49,780 nt of DNA, from the IMG/VR virus record IMGVR_UViG_3300018059_000003, positions 1-49,780 of that record. One strand, written 5' to 3'. This document shows positions 1 through 6,059 of this stretch, one piece after another. Position 1 is the first letter of the stretch. The number at the start of each line of letters is the position of its first letter. Under the pieces are notes generated by a model. It did not search any database. It was not told the origin of the DNA and was given only the letters and a program-made list of their open reading frames with translations. Both the position numbers and the translations under genes were made by a program. Origin of the DNA: a virus.

Positions 1-123
1 GCATGGCTTTGCGTCTGGCGGATTTTCTGGTCAGCCTATCCTTTTGAGTATGTGGATTGTGGTCCTTCGATCCCTTAATGCCAGTTCGGCTGGCCGCACC
101 GATGGCTGCATTGCGAGTAATGC
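1..123. repeat. Terminal direct repeat, left copy
   Basis: These 123 bases are identical to the last 123 bases of the window (49,658-49,780). A reading frame for a GcrA-like protein continues in frame through the repeat from one end of the window to the other. The repeat is therefore best read as the overlap left when a circular or circularly permuted genome is written linearly. A genuine short terminal repeat cannot be excluded. Confidence 0.95.
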
Positions 124-235
124 GGACGCCGAACTTATCGTTAATTTCGGCAGCGCATTGGGTGAACGTCTTGTTCTGGCGCTCGCGTAGGTCGCGCAGC
201 ATGTTCACCAACTCGGGGCTCCAATCGAAATTCAT
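1..235 (-). CDS. gcrA: GcrA-like cell-cycle regulator, N-terminal part (continues at 49,657)
   Basis: This is the start of a GcrA-family transcription regulator. The ATG at 235 overlaps the stop of the upstream nuclease gene (TAATG). The first 78 residues begin MNFDWSPELVNMLRDLRE and include the arginine-rich segment RITRNAAIGAASRTGI, which matches the GcrA N-terminal DNA-binding domain (family pattern W..E.V..L..L ... TRNAVIGK). The reading frame leaves the window at base 1 and resumes at 49,657, giving about 182 residues in all. In Caulobacter, GcrA binds sigma70-RNA polymerase and activates promoters carrying GANTC methylation. A phage copy would plausibly redirect host transcription, which is an inference. 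It sits in the leftward early operon between a nuclease gene and the replication gene. Confidence 0.85.
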   Translation of the reverse strand, partial: MNFDWSPELVNMLRDLRERQNKTFTQCAAEINDKFGVRITRNAAIGAASRTGIKGSKDHNPHTQKDRLTRKSARRKAM

Positions 236-675
236 TAGGAAAACTCCTCCCGCTCCCAGCCGCCGCCATGCTTTTTGGCGCGCGCTGTGACTGCGATGAA
301 ACGAAATGGATAAATCGACGCCGCGACCTTGATTTTCACGCGCGCGTCGTCCTGCCAGAAGCCTTTGACTTCGTGCATTTCCAGCAACGCGGATTTTGGC
401 AGCACTGCGAAATCGCAAGTATAAAACGTGTTGTCAGCAAGCCTCAGTTTGACGCCCTCGAACTTCCACCACACGATTTCGCCCGCGTGCTTTTGCGTTT
501 CCAAAAACGAGGCATACGCAGCCTCCGTCTTGTTCATCGTTCCGACCGGCAAACGGCCGAGCGCAAAGCGCCCGGCTTGGTTCGCTGGTGGCAGGAAAGG
601 TGGCGCACTCGTATCGACTATGTCGCGCCGCCGCTGATATTCCGCGTATTGTTGTATGGACATGCGCGCGTTCAT
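235..675 (-). CDS. DUF1064-like PD-(D/E)XK nuclease
   Basis: A 146-residue protein resembling the phage DUF1064 family. The central part (about residues 47-125) reads as a nuclease fold: NKTEAAYASFLE, then WWKFEGVKLRLA, an aspartate at 88 in YTCDF, and E102-V-K104 in EMHEVKGFW, which together form a D...ExK active-site pattern. Related proteins are small phage endonucleases thought to act in recombination or junction resolution; the exact substrate is unknown. The start codon overlaps the upstream gapR-like stop (ATGA), and its own stop overlaps the gcrA start. The first 40 residues look like a variable, disordered arm. Confidence 0.75.
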   Translation of the reverse strand: MNARMSIQQYAEYQRRRDIVDTSAPPFLPPANQAGRFALGRLPVGTMNKTEAAYASFLETQKHAGEIVWWKFEGVKLRLADNTFYTCDFAVLPKSALLEMHEVKGFWQDDARVKIKVAASIYPFRFIAVTARAKKHGGGWEREEFS

Positions 676-1040
676 GCGACATCGGCCTGTCGCGGTTGGT
701 CGTCAGATAGATCGCGATCCATGGCGGCCTGCCCGAGCGGGGTGTCCGCCAGCATGCCCAGCGCCAGCCGATAGACATCGACCACCGCCTCGAAAGCCTC
801 GCGTTCTTTCTTGGATTTCTTCTTATCCTTGATGACGACGCGCATCGCCTTGGTATCGAATCCTGCGTCCTTCGCGGCGTTGAAGCACAGCCCGATATCG
901 GACTGAATAACGGCCTTTGCCGCTTCGTGCCGCTCGATCTCGCTGACATATCCGGCGAGTTGCTTCTTGCGATCTTCCGTCAGCGCCGCGCCGTCTTGAC
1001 CGATTTTTGGCTCAACAGTTTTGCGATTTCGCTTGGCCAT
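672..1040 (-). CDS. gapR: GapR-like DNA-binding protein (DUF2312)
   Basis: About 122 residues. The body matches DUF2312/GapR: a helical stretch YVSEIERHEAAKAVIQSD, then GFDTKAMRVVIKDKKKS and a C-terminal YRLALGML. In Caulobacter, GapR is an essential nucleoid protein that binds over-twisted AT-rich DNA ahead of polymerases and stimulates gyrase and topoisomerase IV. The ATG at 1040 is chosen because GGAG lies 6 nt upstream; a further upstream start would lack this. The phage copy may support replication or transcription of its own DNA (inference). It lies in the same overlapping operon as a GcrA homologue. Confidence 0.85.
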   Translation of the reverse strand: MAKRNRKTVEPKIGQDGAALTEDRKKQLAGYVSEIERHEAAKAVIQSDIGLCFNAAKDAGFDTKAMRVVIKDKKKSKKEREAFEAVVDVYRLALGMLADTPLGQAAMDRDLSDDQPRQADVA

Positions 1041-1221
1041 TTGGTTCTCCGGTATGAGGGGTTTGTGCGGGTAGACCGTCATCGAGCAGGTCAGCGATCA
1101 GGGATTCGACGGTGATGCCGGCCATGCACGCATAAGCTTGAAGACGACATGCCAGCGCGCGCGGCAATTTCACTGTGATCGCGACCATATTGACCCGCCG
1201 AACCCGAGAGCGTTGCTGCAT
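1012..1221 (-). CDS. Small ribbon-helix-helix-like protein
   Basis: A 69-residue protein. A basic N-terminus is followed by a beta-strand-like MVAITVKLP and two helices (ALACRLQAYACMAG, TVESLIADLLDD), the pattern of a ribbon-helix-helix DNA-binding fold. I infer a small transcription regulator. The start at 1221 has GAGA at a suitable distance; 1188 (MVAITV) is a possible alternative. The C-terminus overlaps the gapR-like gene by 29 nt. Confidence 0.55.
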   Translation of the reverse strand: MQQRSRVRRVNMVAITVKLPRALACRLQAYACMAGITVESLIADLLDDGLPAQTPHTGEPNGQAKSQNC

Positions 1222-1297
1222 TGAGTTCTCGTGCTGCTGTCGTGTTTCATATTTAACAGCCCGCGAGCGCGGGGTACGCAGACGCAACAAGCAACGC

Positions 1298-1771
1298 TCA
1301 CAATCTCCGATAGCCGATGATGCCTGCGGTGCTGCGCTCGCGTTCGCGAACCGCGCCGCCGTCATTGCCGGACAAAAGAACGATGCGAGTCGGGCTAATC
1401 ACCCTGCGGACCTCGCCAACATGGGCGCCGCGTCCGCGTGCATAAATTGCGATCACGCCGGGCGATGGCTCTGAAACCGGCTGCCCCTCGTCGAGCCAGT
1501 TTCGCCCGTACCAGAGATGGCGAATGCTCTTGCCAAACCGCGCGATCGACAACCAACAGCCGCACCATGCGCGCGGTGGACAAATCGCTGGTCTGCCGCC
1601 GACCATATCGTTGACGCCACCGATATGGTTTGACCGCTTGTAATGCGGCTTGTCGAACGTCATCTCGTACTTGTCGCCCGGCTCAGCGCGGGCCATGCAC
1701 GTTGACAGCGCGAGATACGCCAGGGCGACGGCAACCAATAGCCAAAGTGTGGGACGCGATGCTGCTGTCAT
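1298..1771 (-). CDS. Exported NlpC/CHAP-like cysteine hydrolase candidate
   Basis: A 157-residue protein with an N-terminal hydrophobic signal segment (residues 10-25, ending near ARAE), so it is probably exported. The mature part has RAWCGCW (Cys70/Cys72), a late GAHVGEV (His117) and SGNDGGAVRERERS, the hallmarks of a small exported family I associate with Bradyrhizobium phages and distant NlpC/CHAP papain-like amidases. A peptidoglycan-related role in the periplasm is likely but unproven. GAGG lies 5 nt before the ATG. It is unusual to find this among early regulators rather than in the lysis cassette. Confidence 0.65.
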   Translation of the reverse strand: MTAASRPTLWLLVAVALAYLALSTCMARAEPGDKYEMTFDKPHYKRSNHIGGVNDMVGGRPAICPPRAWCGCWLSIARFGKSIRHLWYGRNWLDEGQPVSEPSPGVIAIYARGRGAHVGEVRRVISPTRIVLLSGNDGGAVRERERSTAGIIGYRRL

Positions 1772-1777
1772 GCGGCC

Positions 1778-2068
1778 TCATTCGCGTTTGGTGACCTTGA
1801 AATTCCGCATGTGATGGCGGCGCATGATCTCTGAAACGATGGCCGCGATGGCATCGCCGGACCAGTTTTGCTTGCCCGATAGGCAAAGCTCGATGTTGCG
1901 CTCACCACAGCCGACAAGCGCGGCCACCTGCGCCGCTGTTTTTGGTGGCGGATAAAGCATTTTGGCGATGTCGGAAAAAATTGAACCGAAGGGTTCTTCG
2001 CCATCCCGAAGATCGTTTCGGGCGGTTTTTGTTGTCTCGGAATCGGAACGCAACAATACTGACGACAT
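1778..2068 (-). CDS. HTH regulator-like protein
   Basis: A 96-residue protein. Residues 36-75 (MLYPPPKTAAQVAALVGCG, RNIELCLSGKQ, DAIAAIVSEIM) have the rhythm of a helix-turn-helix followed by a helical tail, and the C-terminus is basic (RNFKVTKRE). It is the first gene of the leftward early operon and lies just after the minus-strand terminator at 2,111-2,153, which makes it a candidate regulator of the switch. GGAG is 9 nt before the ATG. I cannot assign it to a named family with confidence. Confidence 0.6.
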   Translation of the reverse strand: MSSVLLRSDSETTKTARNDLRDGEEPFGSIFSDIAKMLYPPPKTAAQVAALVGCGERNIELCLSGKQNWSGDAIAAIVSEIMRRHHMRNFKVTKRE

Positions 2069-2110
2069 GACGCTTTACTCCACACTGACGATTGCCGCAT
2101 CAATGCGAAT

Positions 2111-2153
2111 AAAAACGGCGGGGCCGCGCATCGCTGCGCTGGACACCCGCCGT
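2111..2153 (-). terminator. Rho-independent terminator/attenuator on the minus strand
   Basis: On the minus strand ACGGCGGG (2,153-2,146) pairs with CCCGCCGT (2,122-2,115), and an inner 5-bp hairpin (GCGCA/TGCGC, loop of 4) stacks within. The stem is followed directly by TTTTTATT. This is a good intrinsic terminator for the repressor transcript coming from about 2,586. It lies upstream of the leftward operon, so it could act as an attenuator that must be bypassed or antiterminated. Confidence 0.7.
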
Positions 2154-2268
2154 CAGCCGTCGCGGTATGGGGGAGAGCATTCGCGACGGTGTGAGAATTT
2201 GAATTGCAAGCCTGCCTGGTCAGATAGTCCCGCTGTTCACATGCGACGCTGCGTTGCGTATTCGGCTC

Positions 2269-2310
2269 TTTACCACCATGCAACACAGGATATAATCTTA
2301 GGTTGCATGG
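2269..2310 (+). promoter_or_regulatory. Plus-strand sigma70-like promoter inside a large dyad
   Basis: TTTACC (2,269-2,274), a 16-nt spacer and a perfect TATAAT (2,291-2,296) precede an AGG-rich ribosome binding site and an ATG at 2,320. The TATAAT is centred in a perfect 9-bp dyad, CCATGCAAC (2,276-2,284) and GTTGCATGG (2,302-2,310), separated by 17 nt. A dimeric regulator binding the dyad would cover the -10 element. The binding protein is unknown. Confidence 0.6.
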
Positions 2311-2319
2311 GAGGCGATC

Positions 2320-2940
2320 ATGGGCGATGTGGTGCGGTTTCCCCGTCATGTGTGGGCACCTTCTACGGGCTCAGGGGCACGTTTTGCGTGCAGCCCCGCC
2401 AGAAGCTCAAGGGTGATCCCGTTTACGCCACGCTCGGCCGCGAGATTGATCAGGGGCAGCCAATGCTCGCCGGGTATCGATTTCCGCGAACGCCAGGAAC
2501 TAACCGTTGAAGGGTCGAGGCCAAGCGCCGATGCAACGGTGTTGGTCCGCAGTGCGCCTATGATTTCGTCGACCGTCGAGAACATGAGGTCGAATATAGT
2601 TGGCAATTTGCCAACCTGTCAAGAGTTTGCAAATCTCCAATCGCATTGCGCCGCACAAGTTGGTGAAATGCGGACTATGCCGGATAGGACAGAAATCATA
2701 GCAAAGCGACTGATCCGTACCAGGGAGGCCATTGGCTACCTTGAGCAGGCCGAGTTCTGTCGCCAGATTAAGATCGATAAAACCGTCTATAACCCCTTTG
2801 AAAAGGGCCGCCGACGCATTACGCTGGATGTGGCCATGAAAATTCGGGCGCGATTCGGCATTAGTTTGGACTGGATTTACTGCGGCGATTCGTCGCACCT
2901 ACCTGGGCAATTGTACGAAAAGCTCCAGACGGCGGCATAA
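2320..2940 (+). CDS. XRE-like HTH regulator with long N-terminal arm, antisense to the repressor
   Basis: The C-terminal 87 residues (from the ATG at 2,677, or 2,668) form an XRE-like HTH domain: RLIRTREAIGYLEQAEFCRQI, KTVYNPFEKGRRR, then LDVAMKIRARFGISLDWIY. The frame is open back to an ATG at 2,320, which has a good GGGAGG site and a TATAAT promoter. The long arm begins MGDVVRFPRH, a start I associate with rhizobial phage regulators, but it is read antisense through the whole minus-strand repressor gene. The arm could therefore be a by-product and the functional start could be 2,668/2,677. A Cro- or repressor-like role in the switch is inferred from position. Confidence 0.6.
   Translation: MGDVVRFPRHVWAPSTGSGARFACSPARSSRVIPFTPRSAARLIRGSQCSPGIDFRERQELTVEGSRPSADATVLVRSAPMISSTVENMRSNIVGNLPTCQEFANLQSHCAAQVGEMRTMPDRTEIIAKRLIRTREAIGYLEQAEFCRQIKIDKTVYNPFEKGRRRITLDVAMKIRARFGISLDWIYCGDSSHLPGQLYEKLQTAA
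2346..2585 (-). CDS. Small HTH repressor candidate (leaderless)
   Basis: A 79-residue protein from the ATG at 2,585. FSTVDEIIGALRTNTVASALGLDPSTVSSWRSRKSIP is a clear helix-turn-helix, and the following PGEHWLPLINLAAERG with ITLELLAGLH matches small rhizobial regulators of the CARPH-ISOPRO type. The promoter -10 box ends 7 nt before the ATG, so the mRNA is probably leaderless, as for lambda cI from its maintenance promoter. The promoter spacer is filled by a palindromic operator shared with the rightward early promoter, so this is the best candidate for the lysogeny repressor. The ORF could be extended to a TTG at 2,606, but that codon lies inside the operator. Confidence 0.75.
   Translation of the reverse strand: MFSTVDEIIGALRTNTVASALGLDPSTVSSWRSRKSIPGEHWLPLINLAAERGVNGITLELLAGLHAKRAPEPVEGAHT
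2593..2622 (-). promoter_or_regulatory. Repressor promoter with operator in the spacer
   Basis: On the minus strand TTGACA (2,622-2,617), an 18-nt spacer and TATATT (2,598-2,593) form a strong sigma70 promoter. The spacer holds the perfect palindrome GTTGGCAAATTGCCAAC (plus-strand copy at 2,599-2,615). The start point falls at about 2,586, next to the ATG at 2,585. Confidence 0.85.
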
Positions 2941-2992
2941 GCCGCGCCAATATCTCATTTAAAACAAAGTTTGCATCCTGCCAACATTTCGC

Positions 2993-3022
2993 TTGACGAG
3001 TTGGCAATCTGCCAACTATAGT
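2993..3022 (+). promoter_or_regulatory. Rightward early promoter with operator in the spacer
   Basis: TTGACG (2,993-2,998), an 18-nt spacer and TATAGT (3,017-3,022) precede the first gene of the rightward operon. The spacer holds GTTGGCAATCTGCCAAC (3,000-3,016), nearly identical to the operator at 2,599-2,615 and with the same geometry. A half-site TGCCAAC lies at 2,979-2,985. A regulator bound here would block the whole 13-kb early operon. Confidence 0.85.
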
Positions 3023-3045
3023 CCTCCCATCAGAGGGAGAGACAC

Positions 3046-3252
3046 ATGGACCGCTGCTTCGCCTGCGACAAGCCTCTCGGCAAAGCCCCGCAGATCGTCG
3101 GTTGCAAAGATGACCAGACCGTCCATGTCGGCTCCGATTGCTACAGCAAGATCAAGTCAGCCGGTCCTGATGGTTTCCAGCCTCCGAAGGGCGGCCCGCG
3201 CCTGTATCTCCTCCAATACACAAAACACAAAGCGAGCGGAGCCGCGCCATGA
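3046..3252 (+). CDS. Small zinc-ribbon-like protein
   Basis: A 68-residue first gene of the rightward operon, with GAGGGAGAG upstream of the ATG. Cysteines in RCFACDKPL and a later DCYSKI suggest a metal-binding knuckle. GSDCYSKIKSAG resembles phage proteins that carry a C..C ... H/C zinc site. The function is unknown; it is the first product made when the operator-controlled promoter fires. The stop overlaps the next start (ATGA). Confidence 0.65.
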   Translation: MDRCFACDKPLGKAPQIVGCKDDQTVHVGSDCYSKIKSAGPDGFQPPKGGPRLYLLQYTKHKASGAAP

Positions 3253-3455
3253 CCGCTCAGCCTACCGTCCACCGCACCGAATTCTTCAAAAACCGCCACA
3301 GCGGCGTCTGGAAGGCAGTTTGCACTTGCGGCTGGTTCCACATCGGCGGGTCGGTCGACGTGCAAAACCGCGCCGCCGTCCACGATCTCGGCGAGGAGGA
3401 ATGGATCGCGGCTGATCCGAAGGCGCCGAAGCCAGACATCATGGCTGCGTCATGA
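3249..3455 (+). CDS. Hypothetical small protein
   Basis: A 68-residue protein, translationally coupled (ATGA) to both neighbours. It contains WKAVCTCGWFHIGG, a CxC knuckle, and an acidic segment HDLGEEEWIAADP. The pattern resembles small phage proteins of unknown role. I can assign no function. Confidence 0.6.
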   Translation: MTAQPTVHRTEFFKNRHSGVWKAVCTCGWFHIGGSVDVQNRAAVHDLGEEEWIAADPKAPKPDIMAAS

Positions 3456-3556
3456 TCTACGACCTGATCGCCATCGTCGCAGGCATCATCATCGTGGCCG
3501 GGCTGCTCGGATACGCCTTGCTGATCTACAGCTTCTACGTCGTGGCCAAGTCATGA
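3452..3556 (+). CDS. Single-pass membrane micro-protein
   Basis: A 34-residue ORF coupled by 4-base overlaps at both ends (ATGA at 3,452 and 3,553). It is almost entirely one hydrophobic helix (LIAIVAGIIIVAGLLGYALLIY) ending in VVAKS. It is probably an inner-membrane peptide of unknown role. The tight coupling is the main evidence that it is translated. Confidence 0.6.
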   Translation: MIYDLIAIVAGIIIVAGLLGYALLIYSFYVVAKS

Positions 3557-3756
3557 GCGCCCGCGTCAAGCCCCACGAGATCACCGTGATCGGCGCCCAT
3601 CTGGTCGGTCTGGTCGCGGGCCGGCTGTACGAACAGCGCCACGGCCAATGGCTGCCGCTGATGATGGAGCGCCAGGCCGCCGCCCGCGCCGAGCGCATTC
3701 ACCAACGGAAACTCCGCTACGCCGGCCATCATGACAGTGCGAGGTCACATGCTTGA
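3553..3756 (+). CDS. Hypothetical small basic protein
   Basis: A 67-residue protein starting in the ATGA overlap with the upstream membrane peptide. The sequence (EITVIGAHLVGLVAGRLYEQRHGQ, then a helical basic ERQAAARAERIHQRKLRY) looks alpha-helical. It overlaps the start of the RecE-like gene by 8 nt. The function is unknown. Confidence 0.5.
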   Translation: MSARVKPHEITVIGAHLVGLVAGRLYEQRHGQWLPLMMERQAAARAERIHQRKLRYAGHHDSARSHA

Positions 3757-4663
3757 GATCGAAAAACCTGGAATTTATCCCGGCATCGCATCGGCCGACT
3801 ATTTCCGCGATCCATGCACGGCGCCGAGCTTGACGCAAAGCGTGGCAAAAATTCTGCTCGACCAAAGCCCGCTGCATGCGTGGCATGCCCATCCCAAGCT
3901 CAATCCCGATTACCGCCACAACGACGATCGCAAGTTCGACGTGGGCAACATCGCCCACGCCATGATGATCGGTCGCGGCAAGTCGATTATCGTTCTCGAC
4001 TTCGATGATTGGCGCACAAAAGCGGCGAAAGAGGCCCGCGAAGCCGCCGGCGCCGAGGGCAAGCTGGCCGTTCTCGGCAAGCACTATTCGCTGGCCGAAC
4101 GGATGGTTACGGCGGCGCGCGAGCAGCTTGAACTGCGCGACCTCGGCCACCTATTCCGTGATGGCGACGGCGAAGTGGTCACGGCATGGCAGGAAGGCGA
4201 CATTTGGCTCCGTCAGATGATCGACTGGCTGACGCCGGATCGGATGATCTTCGCGGACTACAAGACAACCGACATGAGTGTGGCGCCGCATCTGCTCGGT
4301 CGGCAGATGGTCAACGCGGGCTGGGCAATCCAAGCGGCAATGGGCAAGCGCGGGCTTGATCTGCTCGCCCCCGACAGTGCCGCGCGCCGCCGATACCTGT
4401 TCATCGTGCAGGAAACCGAGACGCCCTATTGCCTGTCCGTGGTTGAGATCGGCCGCGAACCGATGGTGATGGGAACCAAGATGCTCGATTTGGCCATTGG
4501 CATGTGGCGCTACTGCATGAATATCGATCGCTGGCCCGGTTATCCAAACGAAATTGTGACGCCGGAATACCCGGCATGGGCCGAGCAGCAATGGCTCGAT
4601 CGGGAAATACACGACGCCGCGCGCTCGCGCGTCCCCACCGACAGCATCTTGAACGCAGGGTGA
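3749..4663 (+). CDS. RecE-like PD-(D/E)XK exonuclease (DUF3799-like)
   Basis: About 304 residues. N-terminal LEIEKPGIYPGIASADYF and SLTQSVAKILLDQSPLHAW match the PDDEXK_12/RecE C-terminal nuclease family, where a conserved S..A..L...P..A/W opens the domain. The active-site signature is D159, then FADYKTT (D170-x-K172). Such enzymes resect double-strand ends 5' to 3' to make single strands for annealing. The ATG at 3,749 is preferred to 3,731 because GAGG precedes it and the family start fits. It lies one small gene upstream of a P-loop ATPase, so the pair looks like a phage recombination module. Confidence 0.8.
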   Translation: MLEIEKPGIYPGIASADYFRDPCTAPSLTQSVAKILLDQSPLHAWHAHPKLNPDYRHNDDRKFDVGNIAHAMMIGRGKSIIVLDFDDWRTKAAKEAREAAGAEGKLAVLGKHYSLAERMVTAAREQLELRDLGHLFRDGDGEVVTAWQEGDIWLRQMIDWLTPDRMIFADYKTTDMSVAPHLLGRQMVNAGWAIQAAMGKRGLDLLAPDSAARRRYLFIVQETETPYCLSVVEIGREPMVMGTKMLDLAIGMWRYCMNIDRWPGYPNEIVTPEYPAWAEQQWLDREIHDAARSRVPTDSILNAG

Positions 4664-4666
4664 CCA

Positions 4667-4837
4667 ATGAAAGCGTTCACCTCATCCGCAATGGCGGTCA
4701 TTCTCGGCCTGTCGCTCGGGTGGCTGATCCTGTCGTTCGTTTATTCATTTAGTTGGATGTCAGTTTCGGCCGCTGTGTTGCTCTGCATCGCTTCAACGGT
4801 GATCGGAACATGGACTTTTGAAGAAGTGACACAATGA
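4667..4837 (+). CDS. Small two-helix membrane protein
   Basis: A 56-residue ORF between the nuclease and ATPase genes, 3 nt after the former and overlapping the latter by 4 (ATGA). Two hydrophobic helices (about residues 8-27 and 31-49) end in a short acidic tail (TFEEVTQ). The function is unknown; the coupling supports real translation. Confidence 0.6.
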   Translation: MKAFTSSAMAVILGLSLGWLILSFVYSFSWMSVSAAVLLCIASTVIGTWTFEEVTQ

Positions 4838-5772
4838 ACGTGCAGACCACCACATTTCGTCCCGCGACGCGATCCGAGGCTAAGCCGCTGATCGGCCTCT
4901 ATGCCGAATCCGGCTGTGGCAAAACGTGGTCCGCGTTGCTGCTCGCACGCGGCTTCGTTGGCCCGAACGGCAAGATCGGCATGATCGAGACCGAAGGCGG
5001 GCGCGGCGAAGCCAATGTCGGGCGCGATCCAGTCGGACAATTTCTCGTTCGTCCGATCCGTGGCGACTTCTCACCGATGGAATACGGCAAGGCCATCACC
5101 GACGCCGAGAACGAAAAGCTCGATGCGCTGATTATTGACAGCGCGAGCCACGAATGGGAAGGGGCCGGCGGCGTGCTGGCGATGGCCGCGCAAAATCTTG
5201 CCGACGGCAAGAAAGGCGTGCTGGTCTGGCAGCAACCCAAGATCAATCACCAACGCCATTTCATGCTGCGCCTGATGCAGACGCCGATCCCGCTCGTCAT
5301 CGTCTGCATGCGCGCGAAATATCCCATGGTGCAGATTAAAGGTAGCGAATGGGCGCGATCCACCATCCTTGAGCCGAAGCAAGCCGATGACATCCTATTC
5401 GAAATGTTCGTTCACGGCTGGATCGACCAGGACCACAAGCTGCACGTCACCAAGTACACGCTGCCGGAACTCGCCAACGTCATCGAAGATGACAAACGCA
5501 TCTCGATCGACACCGGCCGCGCGCTCGCCGCATGGGCGCGTGGTGGCTCAACCCCTTCGCGCGCCGACGCGAAGCCCGCTCCGTCCGATGATGACGCCCC
5601 CGCGCATCTGGACGGAGCGGGTGCGTCGCTCGAAATGATGGCGCGTGAGGCGGCGCAACGCGGGCACGACGTGTTCGATGTTTTTTACAAAGGCCGATCG
5701 CGCGACGAGCAGGCGATATTGCGGGACATGAAGGCTGAGCTCGAAGCGCTGATGCCGGCTGATCCACTCTGA
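4834..5772 (+). CDS. P-loop recombination ATPase (Sak4/AAA_24-like)
   Basis: A 312-residue RecA-fold ATPase. Walker A is GLYAESGCGKT (21-31) and Walker B is LDALIID (96-102) followed by SASHEWEG. The core to about residue 225 resembles phage AAA_24/Sak4-type proteins, which assist single-strand annealing or act as RecA-like recombinases. The C-terminal 90 residues are a linker rich in Ala, Pro and Asp plus a helical tail. Together with the RecE-like nuclease it probably forms a double-strand-end recombination pathway that also helps replication or circularisation. No separate single-strand binding protein is recognisable. Confidence 0.75.
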   Translation: MNVQTTTFRPATRSEAKPLIGLYAESGCGKTWSALLLARGFVGPNGKIGMIETEGGRGEANVGRDPVGQFLVRPIRGDFSPMEYGKAITDAENEKLDALIIDSASHEWEGAGGVLAMAAQNLADGKKGVLVWQQPKINHQRHFMLRLMQTPIPLVIVCMRAKYPMVQIKGSEWARSTILEPKQADDILFEMFVHGWIDQDHKLHVTKYTLPELANVIEDDKRISIDTGRALAAWARGGSTPSRADAKPAPSDDDAPAHLDGAGASLEMMAREAAQRGHDVFDVFYKGRSRDEQAILRDMKAELEALMPADPL

Positions 5773-5812
5773 CAACAAGTTAATGCAGCCAAATTCAACC
5801 AGGAGAGATGCG

Positions 5813-6034
5813 ATGGCACATAGCGAAGCTCAAATGACTGAGTTCTTCCAATATCTCGATGATCTGCGAGAGAGCGGCGCAACAAATATGTACGGCGCGC
5901 GACCTTATCTTGAAGCCCAATTTCCAAGCCTCACGTCCAGCGAAGCGGGCACCGTTCTTCGAGCTTGGATGAAATCATTCAAGAGAGACTCGCCGCTTAA
6001 TCGCGCCAAAGAAGTTTTAGCGCAGAGCGCGTGA
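5813..6034 (+). CDS. Conserved small phage protein
   Basis: About 73 residues from the ATG at 5,813, preceded by AGGAGA. FFQYLDDLRESGATNMYGARPYLEAQFPSL and a C-terminal AWMKSFK resemble a small conserved phage family in which an alpha-helical protein follows recombination genes. No function is known. An ATG 30 nt upstream has no binding site. Confidence 0.65.
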   Translation: MAHSEAQMTEFFQYLDDLRESGATNMYGARPYLEAQFPSLTSSEAGTVLRAWMKSFKRDSPLNRAKEVLAQSA

Positions 6035-6059
6035 TCTGCGCATTCGGGACATAAACGCA

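Noticed and set aside
1962-2510. A 182-codon plus-strand frame across the switch
   Set aside because: It runs through the terminator and promoter elements, has no ribosome binding site and shows no protein-like pattern.
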